From the NCBI RefSeq assembly GCF_019578655.1, contig NC_063265.1:10140501-10204500 (forward strand): a stretch of DNA of 64,000 nt. Direction: 5' to 3'. Source of the stretch: Ricinus communis (taxonomy: Eukaryota > Streptophyta > Magnoliopsida > Malpighiales > Euphorbiaceae). Under the pieces are notes generated by a model. It was given only the letters and a program-made list of their open reading frames with translations. It was not told the DNA's origin and searched no databases. The number at the start of each line of letters is the position of its first letter. Position 1 is the first letter of the stretch. Positions 33,760 through 47,479 of this stretch are shown here, piece by piece. The translations under genes and the position numbers were made by a program.

Positions 33760-36700
33760 GCTAGCTAGGCTCTTGGTGATTGATGTTTAATTCTTTGTTG
33801 CTACAGGATACTTCATAATTAGGGCATCCAGTATCTTTTATATAAATTCCACCGGCAAAAGGCGTTTCAGGTGAGGTACTGTACAGTATAAAGAAGGGTT
33901 AATTACTCTGATTGTCATCTTTTATTATAGTCATTCCCCATTTTCATAAATGTGATGAAGCTTACAACAGATTTCATTTCTCTCCCTTTCAATTTATACA
34001 CATTATTGATCTCATCTTTGTCAACTGAGACAAACCCGAGAGTAGGTTACTTATTCAGTGGGGAATTATTGGCATTGATGTGCATTTTTCAATAGAAGTA
34101 GCCAGTAGTTGTTTCCATGTGCCTCAAGGCCAATGCCTACATATAATTGCATGCTTATTAATTATACTGATTGCCAATTGTCGTTCCACAACTGTCTCCA
34201 GCAAATGGCCAATGTATATACATTGTTGGCAAACATTAGTTTCAGAATTTTATGTCATGTCGTCAGTACTTTGTCAGGCAAATATTTGTCTTTAGATTCG
34301 TGCGCTTCAGAGTCTTCAAGTTTCAAGGGAATATATAATAAATTAGGGGCGTAGGATTCATTTTGTTTTAGTTTGAAGGTTATATACCTATTCAAGCCAA
34401 ATTAAGCATTGCGGTCTTAAAATCATTAAACTCGGAATTTTTATTTCAATATTTTATAAATATAAACAAAAGCAATTATTTAATTAAAATAAAAAATCCT
34501 TAAATAATATAATGTTTTAATATAAAATAAAATAAATACATAAAACTTAATTAGTTATCACTAAAATAAAAAAAATTAAGTATTTAATTATTTTATTATA
34601 TAACTTTTATATCTATTTGATGTGAAATTATCTATTAAACCTGCAAAGTATATAACAACGCGTCAGTTTCAATTATACAACAAAAGAAATATTCATAAAA
34701 TAGTAAATGTATTTAATAAATATTATATTATATATTAACTTATTAAATTTTTTTATATTATTTTATGTATAATAATAATTTACATGTGTAGTGCATACAA
34801 AAGGCCAAATTAGTATATATAATGTATATTATAAATTATTTTTATTTCTATTTCTATTTAATGGAATTGAATTTAATTCTTATACTATAAATTATTTTGG
34901 GAAGTTACAAATTATTAAAAAAGATATATTTCGATACTTAAATTTAGGCCATTTGACCATTTAACAATTAAATTTTTGATGTAATATGATAGACGTTTCA
35001 ATTTAATTATTTTTATGATATAAAAATACCCTTTGATATGTGATTTCAATTCATATATATATATATATATATATATATGTAAATATTATTAAGAAATACA
35101 GTTTAAGTATCTATTAGATAAAATATGAAATAAAAACATATTTTAATTATTTATTAAAATAACGGAACGATTAAAATTTAATGATTGAAGTATGCATTTT
35201 TCTATATGTATTTAATTGACGTGGGGATAACAATTGATGGAGTAATGGGATTCCCAGGTGGGTTTTGGACAAACAAACATATCATCAGTAGGAAGGAGAT
35301 ACTAACTCCAATTATTGTTTTACAGGCAGTTACATAAAATTTGTAATAACATTTCAATCGTGATACATTGTCAATGTAATCTATAATTTAAATAAATATT
35401 AAGTGATAAGTTTTGAAAGGAAATCTTTTTTATACGATTTTTTTTTTTTTTTTTTTAGAATTTCATTAAAGAAAAAATTATCAAAATTATACGCATAAAA
35501 TACCTGAAGGATATTCTAGACCGAAAAAGTATAATTTAGGTCGTAGGCCCTAATTTTTCAAATCTAATTAAATGGTAGCTACTGGAATTTAGTCCATGAG
35601 TAAGTCGATTGGTATGTCTGTATGGACATATGTCCATACATAGTCCAGCAGGGCCACCCAAAATGTCACAAATCGGAGGAACCCATTTGATACTCCCATG
35701 TGGCACGATAGACTCCCAGAATCATTATGATTTTCACGTTATGCAAGATTCATTTATATCAATTGGTGGTCTACTCCTGGACCGTATCAGAAAATTTTAT
35801 TATATTATTTTTTTATTCAACAAATTAGAACTGCATTTTATTATTGAAAATATAAAATTTAACTAATAATAATAAATGAATTTATGAATGCATTATTAGG
35901 CATACTCGCAGAGCAAATGAACTCCGCATTGTGTATGAGACTTTTTGTTATATTTGAATACACAAGTCTTTTGCATCCAACAGTCCAATTAAATCAACTA
36001 GATTTGGGTAGTTTGCAACTTGTATTTTTAATTTTGAGACTGGTTTCATTTGTAATATTGAATATGATTTCAATATCATAGAGTTGAAAGATCATTCCCT
36101 CTCACAATCGCAAAATCTATACATTTAATAATTTTTTTATTTACTCACTTATTCTTTTTTTAGTTAGGAAGCTGAACTAGTTTGCCACGTGATTTTTTAA
36201 ATTATAAATTTTTAAAAATTATTACCAAAAGATATTTTTAAAAATATAAATATGTATATTAAAATTTTGAAACAATTTGATAAAATTGTTAGAAAGTATA
36301 AATTTTTTAAGGTTTAATTAATGGTTAGATCAAAATCAAAACAATAAAACACAGCAGATTAAACGACTTTCCTGCTTTCTTTCTTCCAATATGTTTCCTG
36401 TAATATTTATAAGTGAAAGCACACTCGATTAAAAGCTTATAGATTTAGACAATAATCTGACTTTGTGTCTTAGAATTTTCTTCAGAAAAGAAGAAAAAAA
36501 AAAAAAAACAACAACAAACAGATATTGTGGTGACAATGACAAAGTACAAAGGGAGCCAAGAGTCTAATACACGGAGCAGAAAACAGGTAGTTTCATTTCA
36601 TGACTGGTTCTTGCTCCACAGGTGGAAGCACAAGACAAGGAGAGACTTATGATATTCAGATCACTAAAATCGAAATTAAACTTTCATTATTAAATAGGAT

Positions 36701-37560
36701 TATAAATTCTTTTCCTAGAGCATAATGCATTTTATGAAGTGGTGGTTGATTTTAATTATAATTAATCAATAATTATTATATATCATTAACATATACTAAA
36801 TTCTTTTTAAAGTGATACCTTATACATCATTATAAAAAGTTATATCAATCATAAATAAAAATAAATTTTATATTGTAATAAATTATAAATATTTTATCTT
36901 TCAATTTTATTTTTATATTATGACAAGATATTAACATATTTTATCTCTAGTTATTATTATTTTATTAAAAAAATTAGTGCTTAGATTTTTATTAAGTTAT
37001 AATTTTTTCATAGTAATAAACTTTAGGGATAAATACAAAAGAATATCATATATTTCATCATTTAACAATTTTAATATGTAGCTTTTTTTAGACACGAAAG
37101 AGATATGTAATTAAAAATCGTGATAAAAAAATATTTCACTCTTAAAAAGTATTGATTGACAAGAATTTAGCCATCTACCTCCAATCAACCATCATCATTA
37201 TATTTCCGTATTTGATAATATCGGCTTAAGGTTTAATAACAAAAAAGTCATTGTTTGATCATTAAATCAATGTTATCGAATCAATAACTTTTTAAACTGT
37301 AACTTAACGACCAAATAATGAAATTATGAGTTGTTAAGCTCTAAACTCATGTTATCAAATACGGATAATATAATATTAATAGCTAATTGGAGTGAATATG
37401 GCCGAGACTTTACAAATTAAAACTTTTTAACGGTGAAATATAAATTTTTATCACGATTTATAACTAAAAAATCTCTTTATCTAAATTTATAATGAAATCA
37501 CAAAATATTTTTGTGTATTTATTTCTAAACTTTATTTGGTGTGAATTGTATGATCATATG
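33760..37560. other. Long AT-rich spacer, no gene seen
   Basis: Contains a (TA)n run at about 35056-35078, poly-T near 35440, and a perfect 22-bp palindrome at 35619-35640. Short frames at 34080-34354, 35609-35866 and 35884-36081 have no recognisable motif. Confidence 0.5.
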
Positions 37561-37568
37561 GTGGTTGA

Positions 37569-38825
37569 TGTTTGTAAGTTAGTATACACAAGTGCATGAA
37601 CCGTTCTTATAGTAAAAGCGTTAAATTCATCACGATGTCGATCGCTTAAGGAACTATGAGGTCACTTATTATATAGACTAGTTATCAATACAAAACAATA
37701 AAAGTAAATATAAACACTCTAAAGTAAAGTAATCAAATAATAAATAAATATGTAATGCAAATGCTTATGATTTAAAACTATATGCTAAAGACAGTATTTA
37801 ATCTTACCATTTATTTAGTAATTCATTTGTTTTACTTTAAGAGTAGATCTAATGAATAAGATGATGATATGTATTTTTCTTTAGCTACTCAAACTAATGA
37901 TGTAACTAAAGTTTCTTCTACCAACATAGATTGAAATAAAAATATCGTCTCTAGTACATTCAACTTAAATATTTTCATAACAATTACTATTATTTAATTA
38001 ATATGAATGTTAACTAATAATAATAACTGAAACTAATAAAAATATGAAGGTAAAGAAATCACTAATTAAATAAATAAATGACAAGGTTCATACAAAAGTA
38101 AAAAGGCTAAACTAAATACTTATGAAAATTAGCCTAACATATTTAACTCAATGATAATTGTATTAAATAGAAAGACATAAAAACAAGAAAATAAAAGCTC
38201 CTTTCAAATCCAGAATCCTTCAGATAATTGGTCATCAATCTCTACTTCTTAAAATGCTTTTTAGATCTTAAAAGAACAATGAAGCTAAAGCTAAAGTATT
38301 TATGAAAAACTGTAGAAAATTGCAGAAACAAGAATGGTAGACAAATGTAGAGAGCAAATAGAAGAAAACTCTCATTCTCTAGAATTAGACTTGCAGAGAT
38401 ATATATAGAGAAAAATCCTCCTCTAAATAAGTCTCCGTAGAGATGTATACTCAATATAAGTCTATCTAATAGATAAAACTATAAGTATTATTATCTCCAT
38501 AAAATACTATTCCATAAATAACTTTTAATATAAATCTTATTAGTAATACAAGGTGACTAAAATGTCCTTCTTAAATAAATAATAGAATTAGTCTAGTCTA
38601 GCAAATAGCAGTCCATGCCTCATATCTTAATACGATCACATCTAATTAAACTCTTTTTAAATTTTATTTTTATAATTTTCTCTTTTAGCTATTATTATCT
38701 AAAAATAGACGATAAAACTTAAACGAAATAAAAAATATATCTTTTCATTAATATTATATATATAAATTATATTATTAAAGCTCTAAAATATCATAAATAT
38801 CTATATATAATTAATACCTATCAAT
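37569..38825 (-). repeat. Possible solo LTR
   Basis: The block runs, on the minus strand, from TGATAGGTATTAATTATATA to ACTTACAAACATCA. It contains ATGCACTTGTGTATACTAA near its end, a stretch that resembles the gypsy-LTR theme GTGCACTTGCG. TG...CA ends are present, but I could not find a matching target duplication. No internal region, PBS or coding sequence is adjacent, so this is tentative. Confidence 0.35.
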
Positions 38826-40496
38826 ACTTTTACTTGTATATGTAATGTATAATAAGAATACCACATATTACAATTGCAATAAAAAGTGAACATTGTATTA
38901 GGCAAGCGAGGACACTTGTGAAGAGAAGAGAGGAGCTTTAAGATTTTTGTATCCTATCTTTGGACTAATTCTCAAATTATATGATTGAAAATTGTGTCCC
39001 ACTAATGTCCAAGAATTCAATCAAAATGTTGCTCCCTCGTCCTTTCTTATAGACTTTTTATTTTCTAAATTATTATAAAAAATACTCATCATCAATTAAT
39101 ATAATTATCAACATTTATTCTTAAATTTCTATCTTAATTTTGAAATTATAACCTTTATTAGAAGTCTAGTAATTGTGTTTTAGAATGTGCCAAATATTAA
39201 TTAAATTAGGTTAACGTTCCTTTCCTATTTTCATTTTCATTTTTATTTTCAACCTCAAACCAAACTGATTCTAAGTGAATTATTTATCTGACAAGAAAAA
39301 AAGATAAAAAAAAAAAAAGAATTATTTGACGTAGTCTTTGCTTGGAGACTATTTTAGTCGGCTTGCTCACTCCTGCACCACAATTAAATATTAATTGTAC
39401 CTGTATTAGATTGTTGCTCAAATTTGTTAAATTGTGGCACGTTCACATAAAACAAGTAAATGTTCTTGGAAGGTGGTATAATTTTCCCCTAAACGAGTGT
39501 TGGTCATTGACCAGTTCCCCACAAGCCAATTTAGTGCCTCAAATAGTAAAGGACAGATGGAAGGAAAAGAGAAGAGAAAGGCTTGAAATCTTTAACTTCA
39601 TGGATTGCCAAGCTTCTGTCTGTCAATTCGCGTTGAAGAAAAAGAAAAGAAAAAGGAAACTGTTTAGTGTTCGTGTAAACGAAGTTAGGCCACGTTGATT
39701 CATCTTTAAATACACTCAACCTTATCCATTTGTCTTCTTTTTTTCCCTTTCGATAGGTTCTTTTCTTTCTTTCCATCTAGTCTAAGTTTCCTTGGCATCT
39801 TTTCATGTGGTCCAGCTATCATCTTAGAAATAGACATTCATACCCCACTTCTGCAAATATTTTGCTCTGACAACACCCTATGGCTTTGGATGTCTGCCTA
39901 AATTGCCTTAACTAGCCTACAGTTATTGCAGTTTTTGGGTGTACACAATTGAGGCACCAGTATTTCTTGAAACTTCTATGACATTTACTGGCCATGTGAT
40001 GGAGGAGATGGAAGGAAAAGAGAAGAGTCTTCTTGCATCCATCAAAACTTGGTCTCAAAATTCAATTCATGATCAACAGGATTGGACTTGAGACTCATCC
40101 ATTTTCCATGAACAAAATCATTGCCTTGCTGATTTAAGTATGAGAAAATCTGTATAAAAATAAAGGTAGGAAATTATACAAAGTAATATTAATTTGTAGT
40201 AATATTACATTTACTCAGTGCAGCAACCCTGTTGTGTTACCAACAAGGGCAAGAAAAAAGAGGAAAAAATAAAAATACAAAACTAAAGACCCTTTTCTTT
40301 TTTCTTTTTAAACATTACATAGATGCCTCATACAAGCAGGCGAGGATCCAAAAAAAATAAATCCAAAAGCCTGCAATTTACACACATATTTGTATGGCTT
40401 CAACTCTACTAGCTTGTAACATGTATATCGCAGAACACAAACTAGAACTGTACAAGGAGAAGAGGGACAAGAGTCGGTAATCATCACTGATCCTTT
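38826..40496. other. Spacer and ACHT gene 3' flank
   Basis: AT-rich to about 39300, then less so. The 118-codon plus frame at 39342-39698 is lysine/arginine-rich at its end and matches nothing I know. The last 200 bases are probably the thioredoxin gene 3' UTR. Confidence 0.5.
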
Positions 40497-42394
40497 CTAT
40501 CTCCCAGAAGTAACCAAGGTTTTCTCCCCCAAGTCTTGGGCAGACATCAGGCTTGTTGTAGAGAGAGGAATAGGAAGAGGTAGGGTTTGATTCACATGAG
40601 CTGGGGTGAGTGCTGCTGGTATTATCTCTTCCTGAGCAGGAGCAGTTGGTTGAACTGGTTTTGGTGTGCATGTAAAGTTGAGATCTTTGTTAGAAGCCAA
40701 CGCAATAAGCTCTTTCTCCTCCAGCCCTTTGGTTGGCCCGAGGCTGCATCGGTCTGGGGTGTGCTTGGCTAATGCATCTTTAAATTTCTTAATCTGGAAA
40801 GCAACCAGGATTAAGTTAAAATAAATCATCTACGTCATTGCAACTTGACATTGTACCAATGGTAAAGGTCCAAATGAATTACAACAGAACTCGAATAATA
40901 AGTTGCAAAAAACTAGGCTTATGAAGAAACAAACTACAATAGATCTTAGATCAACGTCAAGTGGAACTTGCAATTAAAATAAAAAGGTCCGATTATAATC
41001 GCATTCTAATGGTCTGATAATGCTGTTAAACAAAAAAAAAACGACCTGATAAAACCTTCAATCTTGAAAAGCAAAACAAAAGGTAAATACTATGAACAAA
41101 AACATATTTTCTTCAAATGTGAATTAAAGAGGGGGCTAGTCGGTTTCATTTGTTTCTTTCAAGTGTTGCAGACTGACTACGGAAGAAATTCAGAATCAAA
41201 CAATAGATGTGCTATTATTAACTGCGAATTAATGAAAATGATCCTATATCCACTAGGAATTTTAATCAGTATACAAAATGAATAAAATATGCAAAAGAAC
41301 TACGAGGAAGACAAGACTAACCGTGGCATTAGTACAGCTAAAGCTGCATACTCGGCCTTGAGCCCCTCGGTAAAATCTAAAGAATGGCAGTACGTGTACA
41401 TTGAGGCTATAACACATGGATTTATGTTCCTCATAATTCACCTGAAGAAACTGGACATCAGGGTTCATCTCCGCAAATTGACATATCTGCCACAACACAA
41501 GCACGAAATCCATCTTCACTCAATACCCAATTAAGTACCATCATAAGCAAAGCCACATATGCCCCAGCAATATAATATGGGAAGATATATGTGCCTCTGT
41601 TATACCTTTGGATGGAGAGCTTTGCAGCCACCACAGCCAGGGGAGAAGAAATCAACAATTACAAGTTTGTCCCCAGCATTCATAAGGGAGTCCACAAGGT
41701 CTTGTGCAGAGGTGATCTCCTTCATGTTTGGTTGCAACCCCTTTTCCCACCATTTTGGAGCATTCTTGAGTCTCAGTCCAGTCTGCCAAAATAATACCAC
41801 AAGAAAGGAAACAAAATCATCACATATACCCAAATAGGGGAAAGTTTCAAAAATTCGAGCTCCCATAACAAAGAAATAAAAACTTGAAAAAACAAGGCCA
41901 TCAATTTCACAGAAAAGTAGTAAATTACAAATGAAAGAAAACCCACAAGGTCCTTTTCTAGCTAAACACGAATCTTGAAATTCCTAACGAAATCCCTAAT
42001 TATTATTGCAATTAAAAAGAATGAAAAATATGACAAATATAGGGTATAAATAATAGAATCAGACCCAGAATAGAATTAACAAAGTCTAATAATTAGAAAT
42101 TAAAAAAATAAAAGAAATTCCAGAAACCAGATCTTGACCAACCTGAGCCTTAATTGAAAATTGATGAAAATTCCCTCTCTTGAGTTGTTTTTCTTGAACA
42201 ATAACCCTCTTGCCATAAAAATCAGAAATAAGTGATATCTTCTGTGATCCGAAAGCCTGAGGATTGAATTTCCTAGATGACACCTTAAGACTGCAACTTC
42301 TTTTTAGAACGAAGGCACCATCTTTCTTCTGGTTCTTGTAACCATTACAACAAGACGAAGGAACAAGATTGGTCTTGCTCAAAACATCAGCCAT
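40497..42394 (-). CDS. ACHT4: Atypical Cys/His-rich thioredoxin, plastid (ACHT4-like)
   Basis: Exons 42143-42394, 41606-41782, 41322-41486 and 40497-40793 are all in phase 0 and give 296 residues. An N-terminal plastid transit peptide (Ser/Lys-rich, about 80 residues) precedes the thioredoxin fold. It begins WWEKGLQPNMKEI and has VIVDFFSPGCGGCKALHPK; the redox cysteines are C134 and C137 in a CGGC site. FAEMNPDVQFLQVNYEEH follows, then the cis-proline region HVLPFFRFYRG. The tail DRCSLGPTKGLEEKEL is typical of this clade. ACHT proteins carry oxidising signals from 2-Cys peroxiredoxin to light-activated targets; Arabidopsis ACHT4 acts on ADP-glucose pyrophosphorylase. All diagnostic residues are intact. 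The numbering of the orthologue is from memory. Confidence 0.94.
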
Positions 42395-42399
42395 AACTC

Positions 42400-43435
42400 C
42401 ACAAAACAACAACAACGATGACAATAACAACAGCAACAAAAAAAAATTTATAAATTTTTTCTAGAAGAAACAGAAAAAACAGTTTTACAGATGAGAAATG
42501 TGAAGTGGGCAGTTATTCTTGTTCTTTGTTTTTCAAAAAGTAAAGGCTTTGATTTGCTTTTTGCTTTTCTTTGAATAAAGTGAGTCTCTTTCTTTATCTT
42601 CAAAAATTTCTTGCTGAAAGTCATATATATAAATATATATTTGGGAAAAAAAAAAACACTTTCTTCAAAGTATTTTTAAAAGCAAATCAAAGCCAAACAC
42701 ACACAAAAGGACAAAAAAAAGACCAGGTTTTCTTTTCTGGAGTCGTTAACTGTTACTAATAAGTTAGCTGTGTTGATTCTTAACCGTTAGATTTCATGGC
42801 CGGTGATTGATTGTATGTAGATCTGACGGCGGACGCTGTAAGTTAAAAGACAACAATGTGAAAACAGTGGATAAGGTTCTTTCGGTTGGAACGTGATGTG
42901 ACATTTGTGAGACGCGTGGCGCAATATTGTTACCTTGATTTGTTAGAATTTGGATATACTTTGGATAGAAAAGCACTTTTTTTTCAATTTTTCAATTTTT
43001 TTATTATATTTTATTAAAATTTTGGTTCTTTTCTTATAAAAAAGAAATATTTGTGGTATTTTGGATTGCCGACCTTAATTTTTATTTAATTTGTGGAGGA
43101 AAATGCTGCCATTTGTATCTGAATTATTTTACAACTCAGTTTTCTCCTTAAAAATTGTAAACAGATTAAAATTAAAATTATGGTAATAGTTTTTATTTTA
43201 GGAGAAAAAGAAACATGGTCATCAAGAAATCTCCATCTGTAATTCTAACTATTATCGAGCTCTTAAATTTTTGAATGAGTTGTCTATATATTTATATTTT
43301 CTTAAAGTGATATGTAAGTTTAATTTATTTTCTATTTTAAATAAATTATAATTTATTAGCATATGAGGCGATTAATTACGAAATTAACTCCTCGCCGAGA
43401 ATTATTAATTTTTAGTAAATTTTCATATATAAACA
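42400..43435. other. ACHT upstream region and AT-rich spacer
   Basis: Promoter-proximal A-rich leader near 42400-42480, then spacer. No gene seen. Confidence 0.5.
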
Positions 43436-43439
43436 ATTA

Positions 43440-43655
43440 TTATTATGATGTATTAATCATATTACTCATATATTTTACGGCCGTTATTATTATTTTAATT
43501 GTAATAAATTAGTACATACAATTTAATAAAAAATTTAATATTTAATATCAATTTATAATATTTTAAAAAATAATAGCAACACATAAAATTTTTACAATAC
43601 GTGTCAAAAAAATTTAAATCTTATATTATATTATATATATATATATATATATAGA
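43440..43655 (-). mobile_element. Helitron-like repeat, internally deleted copy (B')
   Basis: On the minus strand it begins A/TCTATATATATATATA, passes TTTTTTGACACG and ATTTTATGTG, then jumps to the tail shared with copy B (TATTAAATATTAAA, AATAATAATAACGG). Both ends match copy B but most of the middle is missing. Confidence 0.45.
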
Positions 43656-43689
43656 TTTTATTAGTTTTCAAACTTAAAAAAAAAAAACT

Positions 43690-44491
43690 ATTAGTATGAT
43701 GTATTTAATGTATACTAGTAGTCTTCTCGTATATTGTACGACTATTATTATTATTTCAATTATAAAATCAAATTTATAAATACAATTTAATCAATTCTTT
43801 AATATTTAATATTGATTTAAAATAATTCTAAAAATAATAGTAAACTAATTATTCTAAAAATAATAGTAAACTAATTATTTTTAAAATATTTTTAATTTTA
43901 ATAAAATTTTATTATATTATTACATTAATAAAATATTTATTTACTAATATTATCTTTAAATTAATACTATCAATAAATTATTTTTGAAATATTTATTTGT
44001 TAATTCTAGTATTGTATAAAATAATGACATTACTATTATTTTAAGATTAGAAATTATTGTATGATCAAAAATTAATTTGTTAATAAATATAATATTTAAA
44101 AAAATTATTTTTTGTAATTAGAATTATTATCTAATTAGAAAATTAATTTATTAGTTAATATAATATTAAAATATAATTATCAATGTTATTTTTTAAAATA
44201 ATCATTTATATAATTAAAAAATAATTACTATCTAATTAAAAAATTAATTATTATCTAATTAAAAAATTATTTATTGGTAATATGTTTTTCTAAATTAAAA
44301 TGAGTATTTAATTAGAAATATAATTTATTAATTAATAATTTAATGAAAAAATCATAAAATTACACATAAATTTAAATTTTATGTGTTAAAAATAGTACAT
44401 ATAACAAAATAAAAAAAATTTACATGTTAAAAATTAAATACACATATCAAAAAAATTAATTTTAAGAATTAATATATATAATATATATAGA
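43690..44491 (-). mobile_element. Helitron-like AT-rich repeat, copy B
   Basis: On the minus strand it begins TCTATATATATTATATATAT and aligns with copy A at 14778-15470. Near its end a small hairpin TCGTA-CAATA-TACGA (43727-43741) is followed 8 nt later by CTAG (43718-43715) and then T. That is the layout expected of a Helitron 3' end (hairpin, CTRR, T). Similarity to B' seems to extend slightly past this point, so the true end is uncertain. There is no Rep/helicase, so it is non-autonomous. Confidence 0.5.
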
Positions 44492-44769
44492 AAAAGGAAT
44501 ATGTAACTTGTGCGTATTTTGTTTGTACAATTACTATATTACAAGAAATTTTTTAATGTAACTTAATTAACCTTTACTCTTTTTTGATCAAATAATTAAC
44601 CTTTATTTAATTTACCTATATATGTTGAAAAGAATTTGCTTGAATCTTAATATCCGGATAGAATGGAAACAGCTCATGAACTACTACAAATTAAGTAATA
44701 AATAATTAAAATTAAGTCAATGTTAGATGAATTATGTTCAAAATAATTTAAGAAATCGAATGAAATTGA

Positions 44770-45090
44770 TATATATTATTATTTTAATATTATATTTAAC
44801 TAATAAATAATTTTTTAAAAAAATAATAATACTAGGTATATTCTAAAAATAGTATATTAATTATATTTTAATAATATATCAATTAATAAATTAATTTTTA
44901 ATTATATAATAATTTTAATTTTAAGGAATAATATTTTAATATTATATTTAATAATAATTAATTTAATAATATATAATAAATTTTTAATTCTAAAAATATA
45001 ATAATCAATTATAATATTAATTATATAATATTAAATTAGTTAATTACTATTTTTAAATTAATTTTGTATTATTTTAGTTAATTAAAATAT
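44770..45090 (+). repeat. Fragment of the same AT-rich repeat family (copy C)
   Basis: Blocks such as TAATTAATTT(T)TAATTA(G/T)ATAATAATT and AATAAATTTTTAAT(C/T)(C/T)TAAAAATA follow the order of copy A 15035-15280. The AT content makes chance similarity a concern. Confidence 0.35.
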
Positions 45091-45109
45091 ATTATTAATT
45101 AAATCTAAA

Positions 45110-45780
45110 TTTTTAAAAAATAGAATTTAATTAAAATTGAAATCATATATTCAGATGAAATCATACTCGAATTAAAATAAATGACTGAAACACTTAATAT
45201 CCTAAGATTAATTGCACTTAATTTCTAAAAGATTAATAAAAAAAGTAGATTTGAGTTGACAGGTATCCTACGAGCTGGCACATCCTAGAAATGGCACCTC
45301 CACATAGTTGTAAGAGCTGTCCTTTCCATAGAAACTGAGTGCTACTTTTGGTGGAAAATTCTTCAGTTCAGCACTGGACATAAAATTACAAATTAATCAT
45401 TCACTAAAAGAAGATATGGTATTTTTTTAAATCTCTTTTCATAATCATGAGAATCTTTATTATGTAAATTAATACAAGTTTTAAAAGGAAATTGGGTAGG
45501 GATTAAGTTCTTGAATTCTTATATTATATGAACAATCAATATATTACCAAAAATGAATGGTGCACCTATTATGATGGGCCATTAGATGTTAAAAGGGCCA
45601 CTAATAGCAGCAAATATCATACCAGACAGTCCAAACAAGCAAGCAATCTTAGGTTTTTTTACTGATACTTGTTGGTTGTTGCCAATCAAATAGCCAATTA
45701 AGCAGTATCCCCAACAATTGAAGATTCTCCATTCAAAGATTCCAAAATACCAATTATCTCATTAATCTGTCATTACCAAA
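45110..45780. other. Upstream region of the permease gene
   Basis: No gene seen; the last 150 bases should contain the 5' UTR. Confidence 0.5.
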
Positions 45781-47479
45781 ATGCTTCATCTTTCTTACCC
45801 AATAACCAAACCCAATTCAATCTTACCTTCAAGGTTCAATCTCTCACCTAAAAGACTCCCCATTTCCCACATTTCACCACCCGCCAAGAATATCATTTCT
45901 CCATCAATCAAAATACCCCTTCTTCTGACTCCAAGGTGCTCTCTACAAGAAAACATTCCACTTTCCAGTACTACCTCTCATTCTGATGAAGCAAGCACCC
46001 CAAACAAGGCCCAACAACAAGAAGATAGAAAGAACTACTGGGGTGCTGTTAGTTTGATCATTGGAACTGCAGTAGGGCCTGGAATGCTTGGTTTGCCTGC
46101 TGCAACTTTAAGATCAGGCTCATTTCCATCAACCATTGCTATTTTGCTTTGTTGGGTTTATGTAATCTCTTCTGTTTTTCTTGTTGCTGAGCTTAGTTTT
46201 GCTGCTATGCAAGAAGATGCGGTGGTAGAGGTGAGCTTTACTGGCCTTGCTACAAAATCATTAGGAAGTTATTTTGGTGCTATAGTGGCTGTGGTTTATG
46301 CTAGCTTGAGTTTTTCTTTGCTAGTGGCTTGTGTTTCAGGCATTGGCTCTTTAGTATCTCAGTGGTTTCCAAGGATGAATCTTGTTCTAGCTAATGCATT
46401 GTTTCCATTGGCCGCTGGAATCACAGTCGTTTGCTTTCCGTTCAAGGTCATTGATAATGCAAATCGATTATTATGCATGCTCATGCTCTTTTTCATAACT
46501 GCACTTGTGGGCATTGGTCTCTCTGTGGCTAGAACAAATGTATTGGGTTCTTTGGCTCGTTCTTCATGGACTATTTCATCAATCTTGCCTGCTATACCTG
46601 TCACTGTACTCACATTAGGGTTCCATGTTATCACCCCTTTTGTATGTAAGATTGCTGGGGACAATATTTCTGATGCGAGAAAAGCAATACTGATTGGTGG
46701 GGCAGTTCCATTGATTATGGTTTTATCATGGAATTTGATTGTTTTGGGTCTTGCTGGGGCTAACGGAACTGTCTCCTCCAATGACCCTATTGCCCTCTTG
46801 CTTTCTGTCAATCCTTCTGCTTTATCTGCTGTTCAGGGTTTTGCCTTTTCTGCTCTGGCGACTAGCTTGATAGGATATACTGTTAGCTTCCCCAAACAGA
46901 TTCTTGATGCCTTCGATTTGGTATTTATGAAAATTAATTCATTAGAAGAAACTAGCTCTCAGCATCAAATGTTTTCATTTGTGGATGGTAAAGGAAGAGT
47001 TGGTTTAGTAACTTTTTCTGGTGGCAATGATTATGGAAATGCAGGGAGGGCTTTCTTTGGTGGATCAAAGTATTCTGCTGCCTCAGAAGCTAGAATACCA
47101 TCAAGCATGGCCGAGTCTAATTCATTTCATCAAACATTTGTAACAGTGCTAATACTTGGTGTTTCTGTTCTCATAGGATCCTTCTTTCGCTCTACATTCT
47201 CAAGAGCCCTGGATTTTGCAGGAGTCTATGCAAACTGTTTCTTGTTTGGCATACTTCCCCCTTTGATGGCACATGTACAACAGTCCAGGAAGAAGCTCAG
47301 GTATTTGCCAAGAAATTATTCAAATCCTTCATTCTCTGTTTGTTCTTTCTACAACTCCAAAACAAAGAAACTATTCAAATCCGTGCTCTGATTTTTTCAG
47401 GCCATCCATTCTGCCAGGAGGAGATATCGCACTAATGCTGCTTTTTGGCATAGCTGTTGTTTTGGCAATTTTTCATTAG
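45781..47479 (+). CDS. Plastid-targeted tryptophan/tyrosine permease-like transporter
   Basis: Exon 1 (45781-47300) and exon 2 (47401-47479) join as CTCAG/GCCATCC across a 100-bp intron (GTATTT...TTTCAG), giving 532 residues. Without splicing the frame would read into the intron and end in KSVL. The first 50 or so residues are Ser/Pro/Lys-rich and look like a chloroplast transit peptide. A HAAAP/amino-acid permease domain follows: YWGAVSLIIGTAVGPGMLGLPAATLRSG (TM1), FLVAELSFA, and about ten more hydrophobic segments, including LPAIPVTVLTLGFHVITPFVCK and the terminal LMLLFGIAVVLAIF. A hydrophilic loop interrupts the domain near residues 390-440. Bacterial relatives (TyrP/Mtr) import aromatic amino acids with protons; the plant substrate is not known. 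Confidence 0.92.

Noticed and set aside
39342..39698. 118-codon plus-strand frame
   Set aside because: No recognisable domain, biased Lys/Arg tail from A-rich DNA, no splice or promoter context.
46359..46811. 150-codon minus-strand frame
   Set aside because: Shadow of the permease exon on the opposite strand.
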